DNA of 13,913 nucleotides from Bacteroides_F sp964482605 (GCA_964482605.1 CAYZYS010000054.1:1-13913), one strand, 5' to 3'; positions 6,609 through 13,913 are shown, counted from the first letter of the stretch. Made by a program: numbers and translations. The notes: generated from the letters alone by a model not told the origin.

Positions 6609-9071
6609 ATGGAAATAAACATTGAGTTTCAGATAAGTGCATTGATGATGATGGTCATGGTCATGGGGGTGTTTTTCTCCAAAAGGCGTTATGACCTGTT
6701 GGAGAACAGGATTTACGGTGTGATGGTAATTGCCTGTACATTAATGCTTGTGGTTGACATCATCAGTACAACCACACTGGCTGACCAGGAACGCTTTGGC
6801 GGCGTGGTGGCGTTCTGGGGGCATGCATACATTGTCATGCTTCTTTTGAACATTATATGCCTTACCACATACAATGTGTCCCTCACTGTCAGGGGAAGGG
6901 TTGGGGAGGCATCAGTTTTTAAGAAAATGCTGCTGTTTGCCTGGCCGGCTGCCGGAATCGTGCTGATATTGGTGTCATTGTTTCTGCCGCTGTACCCGCA
7001 TGGTGCGGGAAGGCAGGTGTATACCTACGGGCCATGCATAGATTTCAGCTATGGCGTGGGTGGGGCTGCGATTGCATTTATGCTTTTGTTTACATTTTGT
7101 AACAGAAAAACCATACATCTAAAGCAGCAATTACAGATATACGCATATGTCATGGCGGAGGCTGTTGCCACAATAATACAAAATCAGAACCGCTATATTC
7201 TCATATCAAGCTATGTCTTGGCGGTTGTGCTTATGTTCATGTATTTTACCCTTGAAAATCCCGACCTGAAGCTCATAGAGGAGATTAATGACGCAAAATA
7301 CGAGGCGGAGAGGGCCAACAGGGCAAAGTCAGCATTTCTTGCCAACATGAGCCATGAGATAAGGACGCCAATCAATGCGGTCCTCGGCATGGATGAGATG
7401 ATTATCAGGGAGGCGGCTTCGCCTGAGATTCATGAGTATGCCCTCAACATCAAGAATGCAGGGAAAATGCTCCTTTCGCTCATCAATGACGTGCTGGATT
7501 TTTCGAAGATTGAATCGGGAAAGATGGAGATTGTCAAGGCTGATTACAGGTTTTCCGGCGTTCTGAAGGATTTGGAGCAGATGATTGGTTACAGGGCGAA
7601 TGACAAGAAGCTTATGTTTGTCATGGAGGTGGACGAAACGCTTCCTGACAGGCTTTATGGTGATGATGTCAGGCTTCGCCAGATAATTATGAATATTCTT
7701 ACCAATGCGGTAAAATATACCCATAAGGGCAGTGTGACCATGAGGGTGTCGGGGCAGCTTGTGGAGGGTGCAGGTGCCACGGACGGGGCTGCCATGAGTG
7801 AGGGCGCCGGGTCGGACGAAGGCAGGCTTTTTGGAAATGTCCTGCTTCATGTTGAGGTGCAGGACACCGGAATCGGCATAAGGGCTGAGGACATTGAAAA
7901 GCTCACGAAATCATTTACAAGGATTGAGGAGGAGCGAAACCGCAACATTGAGGGCACGGGGCTTGGAATGAGCATAACGACAAGCCTTCTGGGGCTCATG
8001 GGAAGTGAGCTCAAGGTTGAGAGCACATATGGCAAGGGCTCCACGTTTTACTTTGACGTTGTTCAGGGCGTTGTGGAAAATGTTCCAGTGGGGCCAAGGG
8101 AGCGCTGGAAGTCGGAGGAGGACATTAATTATGGCAGCAGGGAGAGGTTTGTTGCACCGCAGGCGCACATTCTCGTGACTGATGACAATGACATGAACCT
8201 TGCCGTAATCAAGGGGCTTTTAAAGGAGACGGAAATCCAGGTTGACACGGCGCAGAGTGGGCAGGAGGCAATCCAGATGATGAGGGCAAGGGAGTACCAT
8301 GTATGCCTTCTTGACCATATGATGCCGGGGATTGACGGAATTGAAACGCTGCACAGGTTGAGGTATGAGCACATTTGTGATGACACGCCCGTGATTGCCC
8401 TTACCGCCAATGCTGTATCGGGAGCCCGCGAGGAATACAGGAAAATGGGCTTTGATGATTACCTGAGCAAGCCGGTGGATGTGGTTTTGCTTGAAAACAT
8501 GCTGAAGAAGTACATACCGCAGGAGCTGGTTCATGTGGTAGAAAAAAATGAGGCGCAGGGTGAAAATGCGCACGTTGACGGCGGTACGGAATATGACGAA
8601 AATGTGTATGAGGCAAGTGGTGTGGCACGTGACAAAAATGTGCATAAGGTAAGCAATACGGCACGGGACGGGATTTTGCAGGCGGATGCGGATGTGCCGC
8701 AGGGCGCGAAGGATGACCAGTACGGGCTTCTTGTTGCCGCAGGCTTTGATGTAAGGACTGCGCTTGTGCATTGTGCGGGCATGGAGGATGCGTACAGGGA
8801 GTTCCTTGGGATGTTCGTTGCAGGTGCCGCCCAGAGGAAGGATAAGCTTGACACATTCCTTGGACAGGACGATTTGGACGGATACCGCATTGAGGTGCAT
8901 GCGCTGAAGAACAATGCGTACACCCTTGGGATGACAAATTTGGGGGACACGTCCCTGAAGCTTGAGAAGCTGGCGAGGGATGGTGCATTGGAGCAGGTCA
9001 GGGAAGGGCACGGTGCCCTTGTGGAAATGCTGGGGCATTATGCTGACGTGACTAAGCAGTGGTTATCTTGA
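6609..9071 (+). CDS. Polytopic hybrid histidine kinase with receiver and C-terminal HPt domain
   Basis: This membrane kinase has 820 residues. About seven hydrophobic segments fill residues 6-213 with no large outside loop, so the stimulus is probably sensed in or at the membrane. A short helix leads into HisKA (FLANMSHEIRTPINAVLGMDE, His249). The HATPase follows with N box Asn362/Asn366, DTGIG (419-423) and GTGLG (449-453). The receiver has Asp525/Asp526, phospho-acceptor Asp569 and Lys621. A polar linker (about 640-705) leads to an HPt domain whose EVHALKNNA motif gives His764. A full internal relay His-Asp-His is thus possible, with an outside response regulator as final target. ATG at 6609 is chosen because MEINIEFQ is the usual type of start in this group and AGGTGA precedes it by 4 bases. 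An open frame reaches back to 6408, but that extension is not membrane-like and overlaps the divergent gene start. The HATPase holds an unusual Gly/Ala/Glu insert near 382-408. Confidence 0.9.
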   Translation: MEINIEFQISALMMMVMVMGVFFSKRRYDLLENRIYGVMVIACTLMLVVDIISTTTLADQERFGGVVAFWGHAYIVMLLLNIICLTTYNVSLTVRGRVGEASVFKKMLLFAWPAAGIVLILVSLFLPLYPHGAGRQVYTYGPCIDFSYGVGGAAIAFMLLFTFCNRKTIHLKQQLQIYAYVMAEAVATIIQNQNRYILISSYVLAVVLMFMYFTLENPDLKLIEEINDAKYEAERANRAKSAFLANMSHEIRTPINAVLGMDEMIIREAASPEIHEYALNIKNAGKMLLSLINDVLDFSKIESGKMEIVKADYRFSGVLKDLEQMIGYRANDKKLMFVMEVDETLPDRLYGDDVRLRQIIMNILTNAVKYTHKGSVTMRVSGQLVEGAGATDGAAMSEGAGSDEGRLFGNVLLHVEVQDTGIGIRAEDIEKLTKSFTRIEEERNRNIEGTGLGMSITTSLLGLMGSELKVESTYGKGSTFYFDVVQGVVENVPVGPRERWKSEEDINYGSRERFVAPQAHILVTDDNDMNLAVIKGLLKETEIQVDTAQSGQEAIQMMRAREYHVCLLDHMMPGIDGIETLHRLRYEHICDDTPVIALTANAVSGAREEYRKMGFDDYLSKPVDVVLLENMLKKYIPQELVHVVEKNEAQGENAHVDGGTEYDENVYEASGVARDKNVHKVSNTARDGILQADADVPQGAKDDQYGLLVAAGFDVRTALVHCAGMEDAYREFLGMFVAGAAQRKDKLDTFLGQDDLDGYRIEVHALKNNAYTLGMTNLGDTSLKLEKLARDGALEQVREGHGALVEMLGHYADVTKQWLS
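8595..8666 (+). repeat. Two 36-bp direct repeat units in the receiver-HPt linker of the second kinase
   Basis: DENVYEASGVAR is followed directly by DKNVHKVSNTAR, and the DNA is clearly related (GACGAAAATGTG... and GACAAAAATGTG...). It lies in the flexible linker before the HPt domain, where length change is likely tolerated. Confidence 0.5.
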
Positions 9072-9093
9072 TAAAATAAGAGCCATTGCATGC

Positions 9094-9121
9094 TTGAAAA
9101 TTTTTCCATAAGGAGTACAAT
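9094..9121 (+). promoter_or_regulatory. Candidate promoter of the SulP-AI-2E unit
   Basis: TTGAAA (9094-9099) and TACAAT (9116-9121) are 16 bases apart. A start near 9128 gives a leader of about 38 bases before ATG 9166. No hairpin terminator is visible between the kinase stop at 9071 and this point, so read-through from the kinase gene is also possible. Confidence 0.5.
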
Positions 9122-9165
9122 GGAAAAGTATGCACTAAATTAAGGAAAGAGGATAGACATAAGAG

Positions 9166-10815
9166 ATGGACAGATTTAAACCGATGCTTTTCACGGCATT
9201 GAAGGATTATTCCAAGGAGAAATTCATTAAGGATGTTGTTGCGGGAATAATAGTTGCGATTATCGCACTGCCGCTGTCGATTGCCCTTGCCCTTGCGTCA
9301 GGGGTAGGGCCTGAGCAGGGCATATACACGGCGATAGTTGCGGGCTTTTTCATATCGCTGCTCGGCGGAAGCAGGGTGCAGATTGCGGGGCCGACTGCTG
9401 CATTTGCGACAATAGTTGCGGGAATCGTGGCAAAGCACGGTATGGAGGGGCTTGCGCTGGCAACCATCATGGCGGGCATAATCCTTGTGCTGATGGGACT
9501 TTTCAAGCTGGGCGTGCTGATTAAGTTCATACCATATACGATAACAACCGGATTTACCGCGGGAATTGCGGTAACAATAGTGATAGGGCAGATTAAGGAT
9601 TTCCTTGGGATTACGTATGCCTCGGGAACAACTGCGATAGAAACCATGGAAAAGCTTGAGGCTGACGTCAGGTTCATTGACACATTTAACTGGCAGGCAT
9701 TGGTGGTGGGGCTTGTGTGCCTTGCAATCCTCATTGTGTGGCCTTATGTGAGCAAGAAGATTCCGGGCTCGCTCATTGCTGTGCTTGTGGGCATTGCAAT
9801 GGTGAAGCTGCTCAACATGCGGGTGAATACCATTGGTGATTTGTATACAATCAGCAACAGCCTGCCATCCTTTAGGCTTCCGGGCTTCAGCTTTGCGCTG
9901 GTGAGGGAAATGCTTCCTGATGCATTTACGATAGCCATACTTGCGGCAATCGAGTCGCTGCTTTCCTGTGTGGTTGCCGATGGCATGATTAATTCAAGGC
10001 ACCGCTCCAACACTGAGCTTGTGGCACAGGGTGTCGGCAACATGGCATCCGCACTGTTCGGCGGAATACCTGCCACGGGGGCAATCGCAAGGACGGCAGC
10101 CAACATAAAGAATGGCGGTACGACGCCTGTTGCGGGAATTGTACACTCAATAACCCTGCTGCTTGTGCTGGTTGTGCTCATGCCGTATGCGGCGCTGATA
10201 CCAATGCCTGCAATTGCGGCAATACTTTTCATGGTGGCGTACAACATGTGCCAGTGGAGAACCTTCGTGCATCTTGCAAAGACCGCACCAAAGAGCGACA
10301 TAATCGTGCTTGTGCTGACATTTGCATTGACGGTGTTCTTTGATTTGGTTGTGGCAATTGAGATTGGCATGCTTCTCGCCTGCCTGCTGCTCATGAAGAG
10401 GATGAGCGAGGAAACCAATGTCGTGGGCTGGACATATACTGAGGATGAGGATGACCCTGACAGCATTAATTTAAGGAAGGTGCCGAAGTATGTCCGTGTG
10501 TATGAGATTACGGGTTCCCTGTTCTTTGGTGCGGCTGATGAGATTGCCTCAATCACCGTGAAGGATTTCACCAAGTGCCTTGTGATAAGGATGCGTGCCG
10601 TTAATGCACTTGATGCCACGGCAATGCATTCCCTTGAGGAGCTGTGTGGAAAGCTCCAGAAAAAGGGCATTGTGGTTGTGTTCTCACATGTGAATGAGCA
10701 GCCGATGCACGTAATGCAGAAGGCGGGCTTTGTTGAGAAAATCGGGCAGGAGAATTTCTGTGAGCACATAGACGCTGCACTGGAGAGGGCAAGCGTGATT
10801 GGTGCTGAGGGGTGA
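9166..10815 (+). CDS. SulP-family anion permease with C-terminal STAS domain
   Basis: This integral membrane transporter of the SulP/SLC26 family has 549 residues and moves an inorganic anion such as sulfate or bicarbonate, often with sodium or protons. The membrane domain covers about 22-410. It shows LPLSIALALASGVGPEQGIY (36-54 region), GGSRVQIAGPTAAF (67-80), FIPYTITTGFTAGIA (121-135) and the conserved ADGMINSRHRSNTELVAQGVGN stretch (271-292). A short linker with an acidic run (EDEDDPD) joins a STAS domain at about 440-545, with VNALDATAMHSLEEL holding the usual Asp483 region. Length and layout are normal for bacterial SulP proteins. The start at 9166 follows an AAGGAAAGAGGA purine stretch at a rather long spacing of about 12. 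The AI-2E family gene follows 93 bases later on the same strand. Substrate specificity (sulfate, bicarbonate or a dicarboxylate) cannot be fixed from the residues seen. Confidence 0.9.
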   Translation: MDRFKPMLFTALKDYSKEKFIKDVVAGIIVAIIALPLSIALALASGVGPEQGIYTAIVAGFFISLLGGSRVQIAGPTAAFATIVAGIVAKHGMEGLALATIMAGIILVLMGLFKLGVLIKFIPYTITTGFTAGIAVTIVIGQIKDFLGITYASGTTAIETMEKLEADVRFIDTFNWQALVVGLVCLAILIVWPYVSKKIPGSLIAVLVGIAMVKLLNMRVNTIGDLYTISNSLPSFRLPGFSFALVREMLPDAFTIAILAAIESLLSCVVADGMINSRHRSNTELVAQGVGNMASALFGGIPATGAIARTAANIKNGGTTPVAGIVHSITLLLVLVVLMPYAALIPMPAIAAILFMVAYNMCQWRTFVHLAKTAPKSDIIVLVLTFALTVFFDLVVAIEIGMLLACLLLMKRMSEETNVVGWTYTEDEDDPDSINLRKVPKYVRVYEITGSLFFGAADEIASITVKDFTKCLVIRMRAVNALDATAMHSLEELCGKLQKKGIVVVFSHVNEQPMHVMQKAGFVEKIGQENFCEHIDAALERASVIGAEG

Positions 10816-10908
10816 TTTTGACGGATGGACGAAGTTCATTCCGTAACCCACGTGGCAGGCAGTAAAGTATGATTATGACGGATTATGAATGGATTGAGGG
10901 AGGAGCGT

Positions 10909-12171
10909 ATGGGGACAACACCTGAAAACGAGGGAAGAAAGCGAATACGGCAGGATTACCAGCATTATTTTGCCATGGCCGTGACGATAATAGTGACCTT
11001 TCTTGTGTGCATTCTGCTTTTTTTCATAATATACAGGTATAGTGGGGTTGCAAGGCTGTGGGGAAAGCTCATGACAATCATGCAGCCGTTCCTGATTGGC
11101 TTTGCCCTTGCATATATCCTGAATCCAGTGATGATGTTCATTGAAAAATGCGCGTCACGGCTTTTGTCAAAGAGGCTTTCGCCAAAATCCACAAGGAAGA
11201 TGTCGAGGGGGCTTGGGATATTTGGTGCAATAGTGGTGTTACTGCTGGTGGTTTTTGTGTTGATGGAGCTTATCATCCCGCAGCTAATCAACAGCATATC
11301 GGGGGTGGTGAGCAGCCTTCCGTCTGAGATTGATGCATTTGTTGATTGGGCAAAGGGGCTGAGCGAGAAAAATGAGCAGCTTGCGCCGGTGCTTCAGGAT
11401 GTCATGATGAATGGTTATGATTATTTCAAGGGCTGGGTGCAGGACCACTTCATTTCCCAGGCAAATATGTACATTGTGTCAATAACGTCAGGTGTGTTTG
11501 GGGTTGTGAAGGTGCTTCTCAACATATTTGTGGGAATAATCATTTCAATATACCTGCTGGCAGGCAAGGAGAAGTTCATTGGACAGACAAAGAAGCTGAT
11601 ATATACCTTGTTTGATGCCAGGAGGGGAAATGTGATAATTGCCACGGCAAGAAAGAGCAATGACATATTCGGCGGCTTTATCGGGGGCAAGATAGTGGAT
11701 TCGCTGATTATCGGGCTTCTGTGTTACATTGGGACAACAATACTCAACATGCCTTACGCAGTGCTTGTGAGCGTGGTTGTGGGCATAACCAACGTGATTC
11801 CGTTTTTTGGGCCGTACATCGGCGCAATACCGAGCTTTGTGATAATTGCCCTTGCCAATCCAATCAAGGGTGTGTATTTTTTGATATTCATCATCATCTT
11901 GCAGCAGCTTGACGGCAATGTGATAGGCCCTAAGATTCTGGGGGATTCCACGGGGCTTTCGCCGTTTTGGGTTGTGTTTGCGATTTTGGTTGCGGGCGGC
12001 ATTTTCGGATTCGTCGGAATGCTCCTCGGTGTGCCGACATTTGCGGTAATATATTATATTATACAGGAATTGATTAGCGCACGTCTTGCAAAAAAGAAGC
12101 TTCCACAGGATACCGACAGCTACATCAAGGCGCAGGAGCTGGATGTGGAAAGCAATGAGCTGAAATATTGA
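10909..12171 (+). CDS. AI-2E family transporter (TqsA/YhhT/PerM-like membrane protein)
   Basis: This polytopic membrane protein of the AI-2E (PF01594-type) family has 420 residues. Members were first linked to export of autoinducer-2, but others act as Na+/H+ antiporters or have no known substrate, so the name is a family label only. Two N-terminal membrane helices (about 24-42 and 54-72) and a third near 105-122 precede a soluble stretch of about 125-185. The conserved C-terminal half follows, with FGGFIGGKIVDSLIIG, VVGITNVIPFFGPYIGAIP, a QLDGNVIGPKILGD region and a GGIFGFVGMLLGVP region. ATG at 10909 is preferred to the in-frame ATG at 10885, because GAGGGAGGAG (10896-10905) sits directly before it. 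The 93-base gap after the SulP gene has a weak hairpin near 10820-10845 but no T run, so co-transcription with the SulP gene is likely. The tail after residue 390 is polar and variable. Confidence 0.88.
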   Translation: MGTTPENEGRKRIRQDYQHYFAMAVTIIVTFLVCILLFFIIYRYSGVARLWGKLMTIMQPFLIGFALAYILNPVMMFIEKCASRLLSKRLSPKSTRKMSRGLGIFGAIVVLLLVVFVLMELIIPQLINSISGVVSSLPSEIDAFVDWAKGLSEKNEQLAPVLQDVMMNGYDYFKGWVQDHFISQANMYIVSITSGVFGVVKVLLNIFVGIIISIYLLAGKEKFIGQTKKLIYTLFDARRGNVIIATARKSNDIFGGFIGGKIVDSLIIGLLCYIGTTILNMPYAVLVSVVVGITNVIPFFGPYIGAIPSFVIIALANPIKGVYFLIFIIILQQLDGNVIGPKILGDSTGLSPFWVVFAILVAGGIFGFVGMLLGVPTFAVIYYIIQELISARLAKKKLPQDTDSYIKAQELDVESNELKY

Positions 12172-12209
12172 GTTAGTGGTAAATGCGTTGCCAATGGAAG
12201 ACAATAAGA

Positions 12210-12248
12210 AAACACCGCAGATTGTGAGGTCTGCGGTGTTTCATTTTT
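12210..12248. terminator. Bidirectional terminator between the AI-2E and MATE genes
   Basis: A perfect 12-bp GC-rich stem, AAACACCGCAGA (12210-12221) with TCTGCGGTGTTT (12230-12241), has an 8-base loop. It is followed on the + strand by CATTTTT, and on the - strand by a T-rich run (complement of 12201-12209). It sits between two convergent genes and probably ends both. Confidence 0.88.
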
Positions 12249-13626
12249 ACTGGATTGCGTAAGTCTTGTTCATTTTCCTGAAGGTGTATGCCATTATGCA
12301 CACGGTGATTATCAGGCAGACTACATCTGCGATTGGTGCGGCATAGAGCGGGCCTGTGACACCGAGCTGCATTGGAAGCACGATGCAAAGCGGTGCGAGA
12401 AGCACGAAGTCCCTTGCGAGTGACAGAGCCATCGACTGAAGCGGCTTTCCAACGGACTGAAGGAAAATGCTGGATGCCTTCTGCACTGCGCACAAAATCA
12501 TTGTTGAAAGGTAAATCCTGAATGCAAGCACTGCAAATTCATTGTAAAGCTCACCGTTGTCGCTTCCGAACAGGTTGATGAGCTGAAGCGGAAGAAGCTC
12601 AAAGCAAAGGGTTGCGATTATTCCGATTACAATTTCGACTGCAATCATTTTTTTGTAGAGTTCCTTGACCTTGTCAAGCCTTCCCGCGCCCTGGTTGTAG
12701 CCCACGATAGGCTGGCAGCCTGCGGCAACGCCAACGATGAATGCGATGGCTATTGCAAACATTTTCATTACGATTCCGACAACGGTAAGCGGAATGTCCG
12801 CGCCGTACTTGGACTGTGCGCCGTAGCTTACAAGTGCATTGTTCATGACGGCCATGATGAGGACTATTGAAATCTGCGTAAGGAAGCTGCTGATTCCAAG
12901 GGTTGCGATTGTCTTGAGCGTTCCTGCCCTGAGGGCGAAGGCTGCCCTGTTAAGTTTGATTGTCTTGGCGTGGAACAGATAGCCAAGCGTAAGGACTGCG
13001 GTTGCAACCTGTCCTGCAACGGTGGCGATTGCCGCACCCTTCATGCCCCAGTGGAGCACAAATATTGCAATCGGGTCAAGGATTACGTTCATTATGCAGC
13101 CAAGAAGCGTTGACATAAGCGCAAACTGCGGGCTTCCGTCAGCGCGGATGATGCTGTTCATGGTGCTTCCGAACATATAGAACGGAATGCCGATAAGTAT
13201 TATGCCGTAATACTCGCTTGCATAGGCATAGTTGTTGTCGGTTGCGCCGAACGCCTGCAAAATCTGCCTTTCAAATACAAAGCATACAACGAGCATGATG
13301 ATTGAAAAGAACACCACTGACACGATTGCATTGGCAACTGAACGGCTGCCCTGCTCCCATTCCTTCTTCCCTTGGCAAATGCTTAAGTGTGCGGCGCAGC
13401 CGTCGCCAATCCAAAGTGCAATTGCAAGTGCGATTACGGTAATCGGGTACACAACCGTGGTTGCGCCGTTGCCTAAGTAACCGACGCCCCTGCCGATGAA
13501 CACCTGGTCAACCATATTGTACAGTGACGCAATCAAAAGCGACAGTATGCATGGGATTGAGAATTTCATCATGAGCTTGTTCAATGATGTGGTTTCAAAT
13601 AAGTTTTGTGAATTTCCTGTTTCCAT
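12247..13626 (-). CDS. MATE family multidrug/toxin efflux transporter
   Basis: This cation-coupled exporter of the MATE family (NorM/MepA/DinF-like) has 459 residues and about twelve membrane helices in two six-helix halves. Typical elements are the N-terminal SLNKLMMKFSIPCILSLLI helix, NMVDQVFIGR (37-46), the GDGCAAHLSICQGKKE loop (75-90), FRADG-like IIRADGSPQFALM, LGCIMNVILDPIAIF, and in the second half GCQPIVGYNQGAGR followed by a basic stretch. The Asn-Met-Val-Asp motif in helix 1 agrees with the MepA-like branch. ATG at 13626 follows a perfect AAGGAGG (13639-13645), though at a long spacing of 12. The upstream leader holds a strong promoter and a transcription terminator before the binding site, so expression is likely controlled by read-through. 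The substrate is unknown; the leader is the best clue to the inducer. The stop codon abuts the bidirectional terminator shared with the AI-2E gene. Confidence 0.92.
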   Translation of the reverse strand: METGNSQNLFETTSLNKLMMKFSIPCILSLLIASLYNMVDQVFIGRGVGYLGNGATTVVYPITVIALAIALWIGDGCAAHLSICQGKKEWEQGSRSVANAIVSVVFFSIIMLVVCFVFERQILQAFGATDNNYAYASEYYGIILIGIPFYMFGSTMNSIIRADGSPQFALMSTLLGCIMNVILDPIAIFVLHWGMKGAAIATVAGQVATAVLTLGYLFHAKTIKLNRAAFALRAGTLKTIATLGISSFLTQISIVLIMAVMNNALVSYGAQSKYGADIPLTVVGIVMKMFAIAIAFIVGVAAGCQPIVGYNQGAGRLDKVKELYKKMIAVEIVIGIIATLCFELLPLQLINLFGSDNGELYNEFAVLAFRIYLSTMILCAVQKASSIFLQSVGKPLQSMALSLARDFVLLAPLCIVLPMQLGVTGPLYAAPIADVVCLIITVCIMAYTFRKMNKTYAIQ

Positions 13627-13748
13627 CGTTATTCACGACCTCCTTCTTCAAATGTGATTATAAAGGACAAAAAAACAGACGGTTGCCTCGGATTAATCCT
13701 CGACAATCGTCTGCGGAATTCAGTTTTTAATGTTGCCCTTCAAGCGAC
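13627..13748 (-). promoter_or_regulatory. About 120-nt regulated leader of the MATE gene (candidate riboswitch or attenuator)
   Basis: The leader runs from the predicted start near 13748 to the MATE ATG. It holds a possible antiterminator arm GGGCAACA (13738-13731), the terminator hairpin with seven T, then TCCTTT, which could pair with the GAAGGA of the ribosome binding site. The small upstream part (13748-13714, about 35 nt) is short for a large aptamer. MATE genes are known targets of guanidine-IV (mepA-motif) riboswitches, which are small transcriptional ON switches. I could not match the consensus from memory, so the class remains open. Confidence 0.45.
13669..13713 (-). terminator. Leader terminator/attenuator upstream of the MATE gene
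   Basis: On the - strand, bases 13713-13676 fold as a long hairpin: CAGACG pairs with CGTCTG, then an A-C mismatch, then TTGTC with GGCAA (one wobble), then a tandem G-A mismatch, then GGA-TTAA-TCC. Seven T follow (13675-13669). This is a full factor-independent terminator placed between the promoter (13755-13784) and the MATE ribosome binding site. GGCAAC of the 3' arm is duplicated just upstream in the leader (13737-13732), so it could compete for TTGTC and form an antiterminator. Confidence 0.75.
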
Positions 13749-13754
13749 TTTCGT

Positions 13755-13784
13755 ATGTTATCACAGATTTTTTTCATGTGTCAA
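13755..13784 (-). promoter_or_regulatory. Sigma-A promoter of the MATE gene
   Basis: Read on the - strand, TTGACA (13784-13779) and TAACAT (13760-13755) are 18 bases apart, and TGA precedes the -10 as an extended TGn element. The predicted start is near 13748. A second TATAAT at 13662-13657 lacks a -35 and lies in the leader. Confidence 0.75.
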
Positions 13785-13834
13785 GGACTTTTTCATGGTT
13801 TTTTTTGAATGGCTGGATTATACTGTGGGAGTGA

Positions 13835-13913
13835 AAGGGTTTGATTGGAATTGGAGAACGTGCTGGCAGCGGCATACCAGACATTTACCAAGTTTGGGAA
13901 GATGAAGGATGGG
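13835..13913 (+). pseudogene. Fragment of an AlbA_2/RecG-C-like ATP-binding protein, 5' truncated, runs off the window
   Basis: The frame from 13835 reads KGLIGIGERAGSG and then IPDIYQVWEDEGW to the window end. The GERAGSGIP...VW...GW pattern is the signature near the C-terminal end of the ATPase-like domain (HATPase_c_4, RecG C-terminal-like) of proteins annotated as AlbA_2-domain or putative DNA-binding ATP-binding proteins. In this frame a TGA (13832-13834) stands just before the motif, and the upstream codons do not resemble the family. The large N-terminal part that should precede it is absent, replaced by the MATE promoter region. I read it as the remnant of a deleted gene. Expression from TTG at 13841 is possible but unlikely. 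The part beyond the window is unseen. Confidence 0.6.

Noticed and set aside
8220..9038. A 272-codon open frame on the - strand inside the second kinase gene
   Set aside because: It is His/Arg/Pro-rich with no domain. It lies fully opposite the conserved receiver and HPt coding sequence.
9120..9143. A seven-codon leader peptide (MEKYALN) with an AAGGAG ribosome binding site before the SulP gene
   Set aside because: Its start overlaps TACAAT of a good promoter (TTGAAA, 16-bp spacer), so the transcript would probably begin inside it. No attenuator hairpin follows.
10820..10845. A hairpin after the SulP gene (CGGATGGAC with GTTCATTCCG) as a terminator
   Set aside because: The stem is short with a bulge and a wobble, and no T run follows.
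13657..13662. TATAAT on the - strand as the main MATE promoter
   Set aside because: There is no acceptable -35 at 16-18 bases, and a complete extended promoter exists upstream at 13755-13784. It remains a possible secondary start.
13851..13913. A glutaminase-like start (LENVLAAAYQTFTKFGKMKDG) in another frame at the right end
   Set aside because: The resemblance is loose, whereas the overlapping frame gives a clear GERAGSGIP...W signature. Both cannot be real here.

Overview
The window looks like a chromosomal segment from a Gram-positive Clostridia member, most likely Lachnospiraceae. The evidence is the AddA-type recombination nuclease, lipoprotein signals, strong AGGAGG ribosome binding sites, the FDAAWG-type polysaccharide deacetylase, and two large hybrid histidine kinases of a style common in that family. 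The family placement is inference from protein style; no database was searched.

Layout. (1) 1-813: the 3' end of addA on the + strand, ending at a hairpin shared with the convergent gene. (2) 868-2480: a divergent unit with a small XRE regulator on the - strand and, on the + strand, a lipoprotein built of octapeptide repeats followed by a membrane-anchored polysaccharide deacetylase. Two near-palindromic 20-bp sites lie on the lipoprotein promoter. (3) 2505-9071: a sensory block. A solute-binding lipoprotein gene and a hybrid kinase with two receiver domains form a - strand operon. A second hybrid kinase, with one receiver and a C-terminal HPt domain, is divergent from it. (4) 9094-12248: a SulP anion transporter with STAS domain and an AI-2E family membrane protein, both +, ending in a strong bidirectional terminator. 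(5) 12247-13784: a MATE exporter on the - strand. Its leader of about 120 nt holds a factor-independent terminator between promoter and ribosome binding site, which suggests regulated read-through. (6) 13835-13913: a + strand fragment with the signature of AlbA_2/RecG-C-like ATP-binding proteins, preceded by a stop codon, probably a gene remnant.

How the parts may work together. The XRE protein probably represses its divergent lipoprotein-deacetylase operon through the paired palindromes. The solute-binding protein has no permease genes beside it, so it may present a ligand to the adjacent kinase rather than feed a transporter. The kinase lacking an HPt and the kinase carrying one could share a phosphorelay, but no DNA-binding output regulator is encoded here. 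The MATE leader resembles a riboswitch or attenuator expression platform. No gene-free stretch exceeds 300 bases. No tRNA, rRNA, CRISPR array or insertion sequence was recognised.
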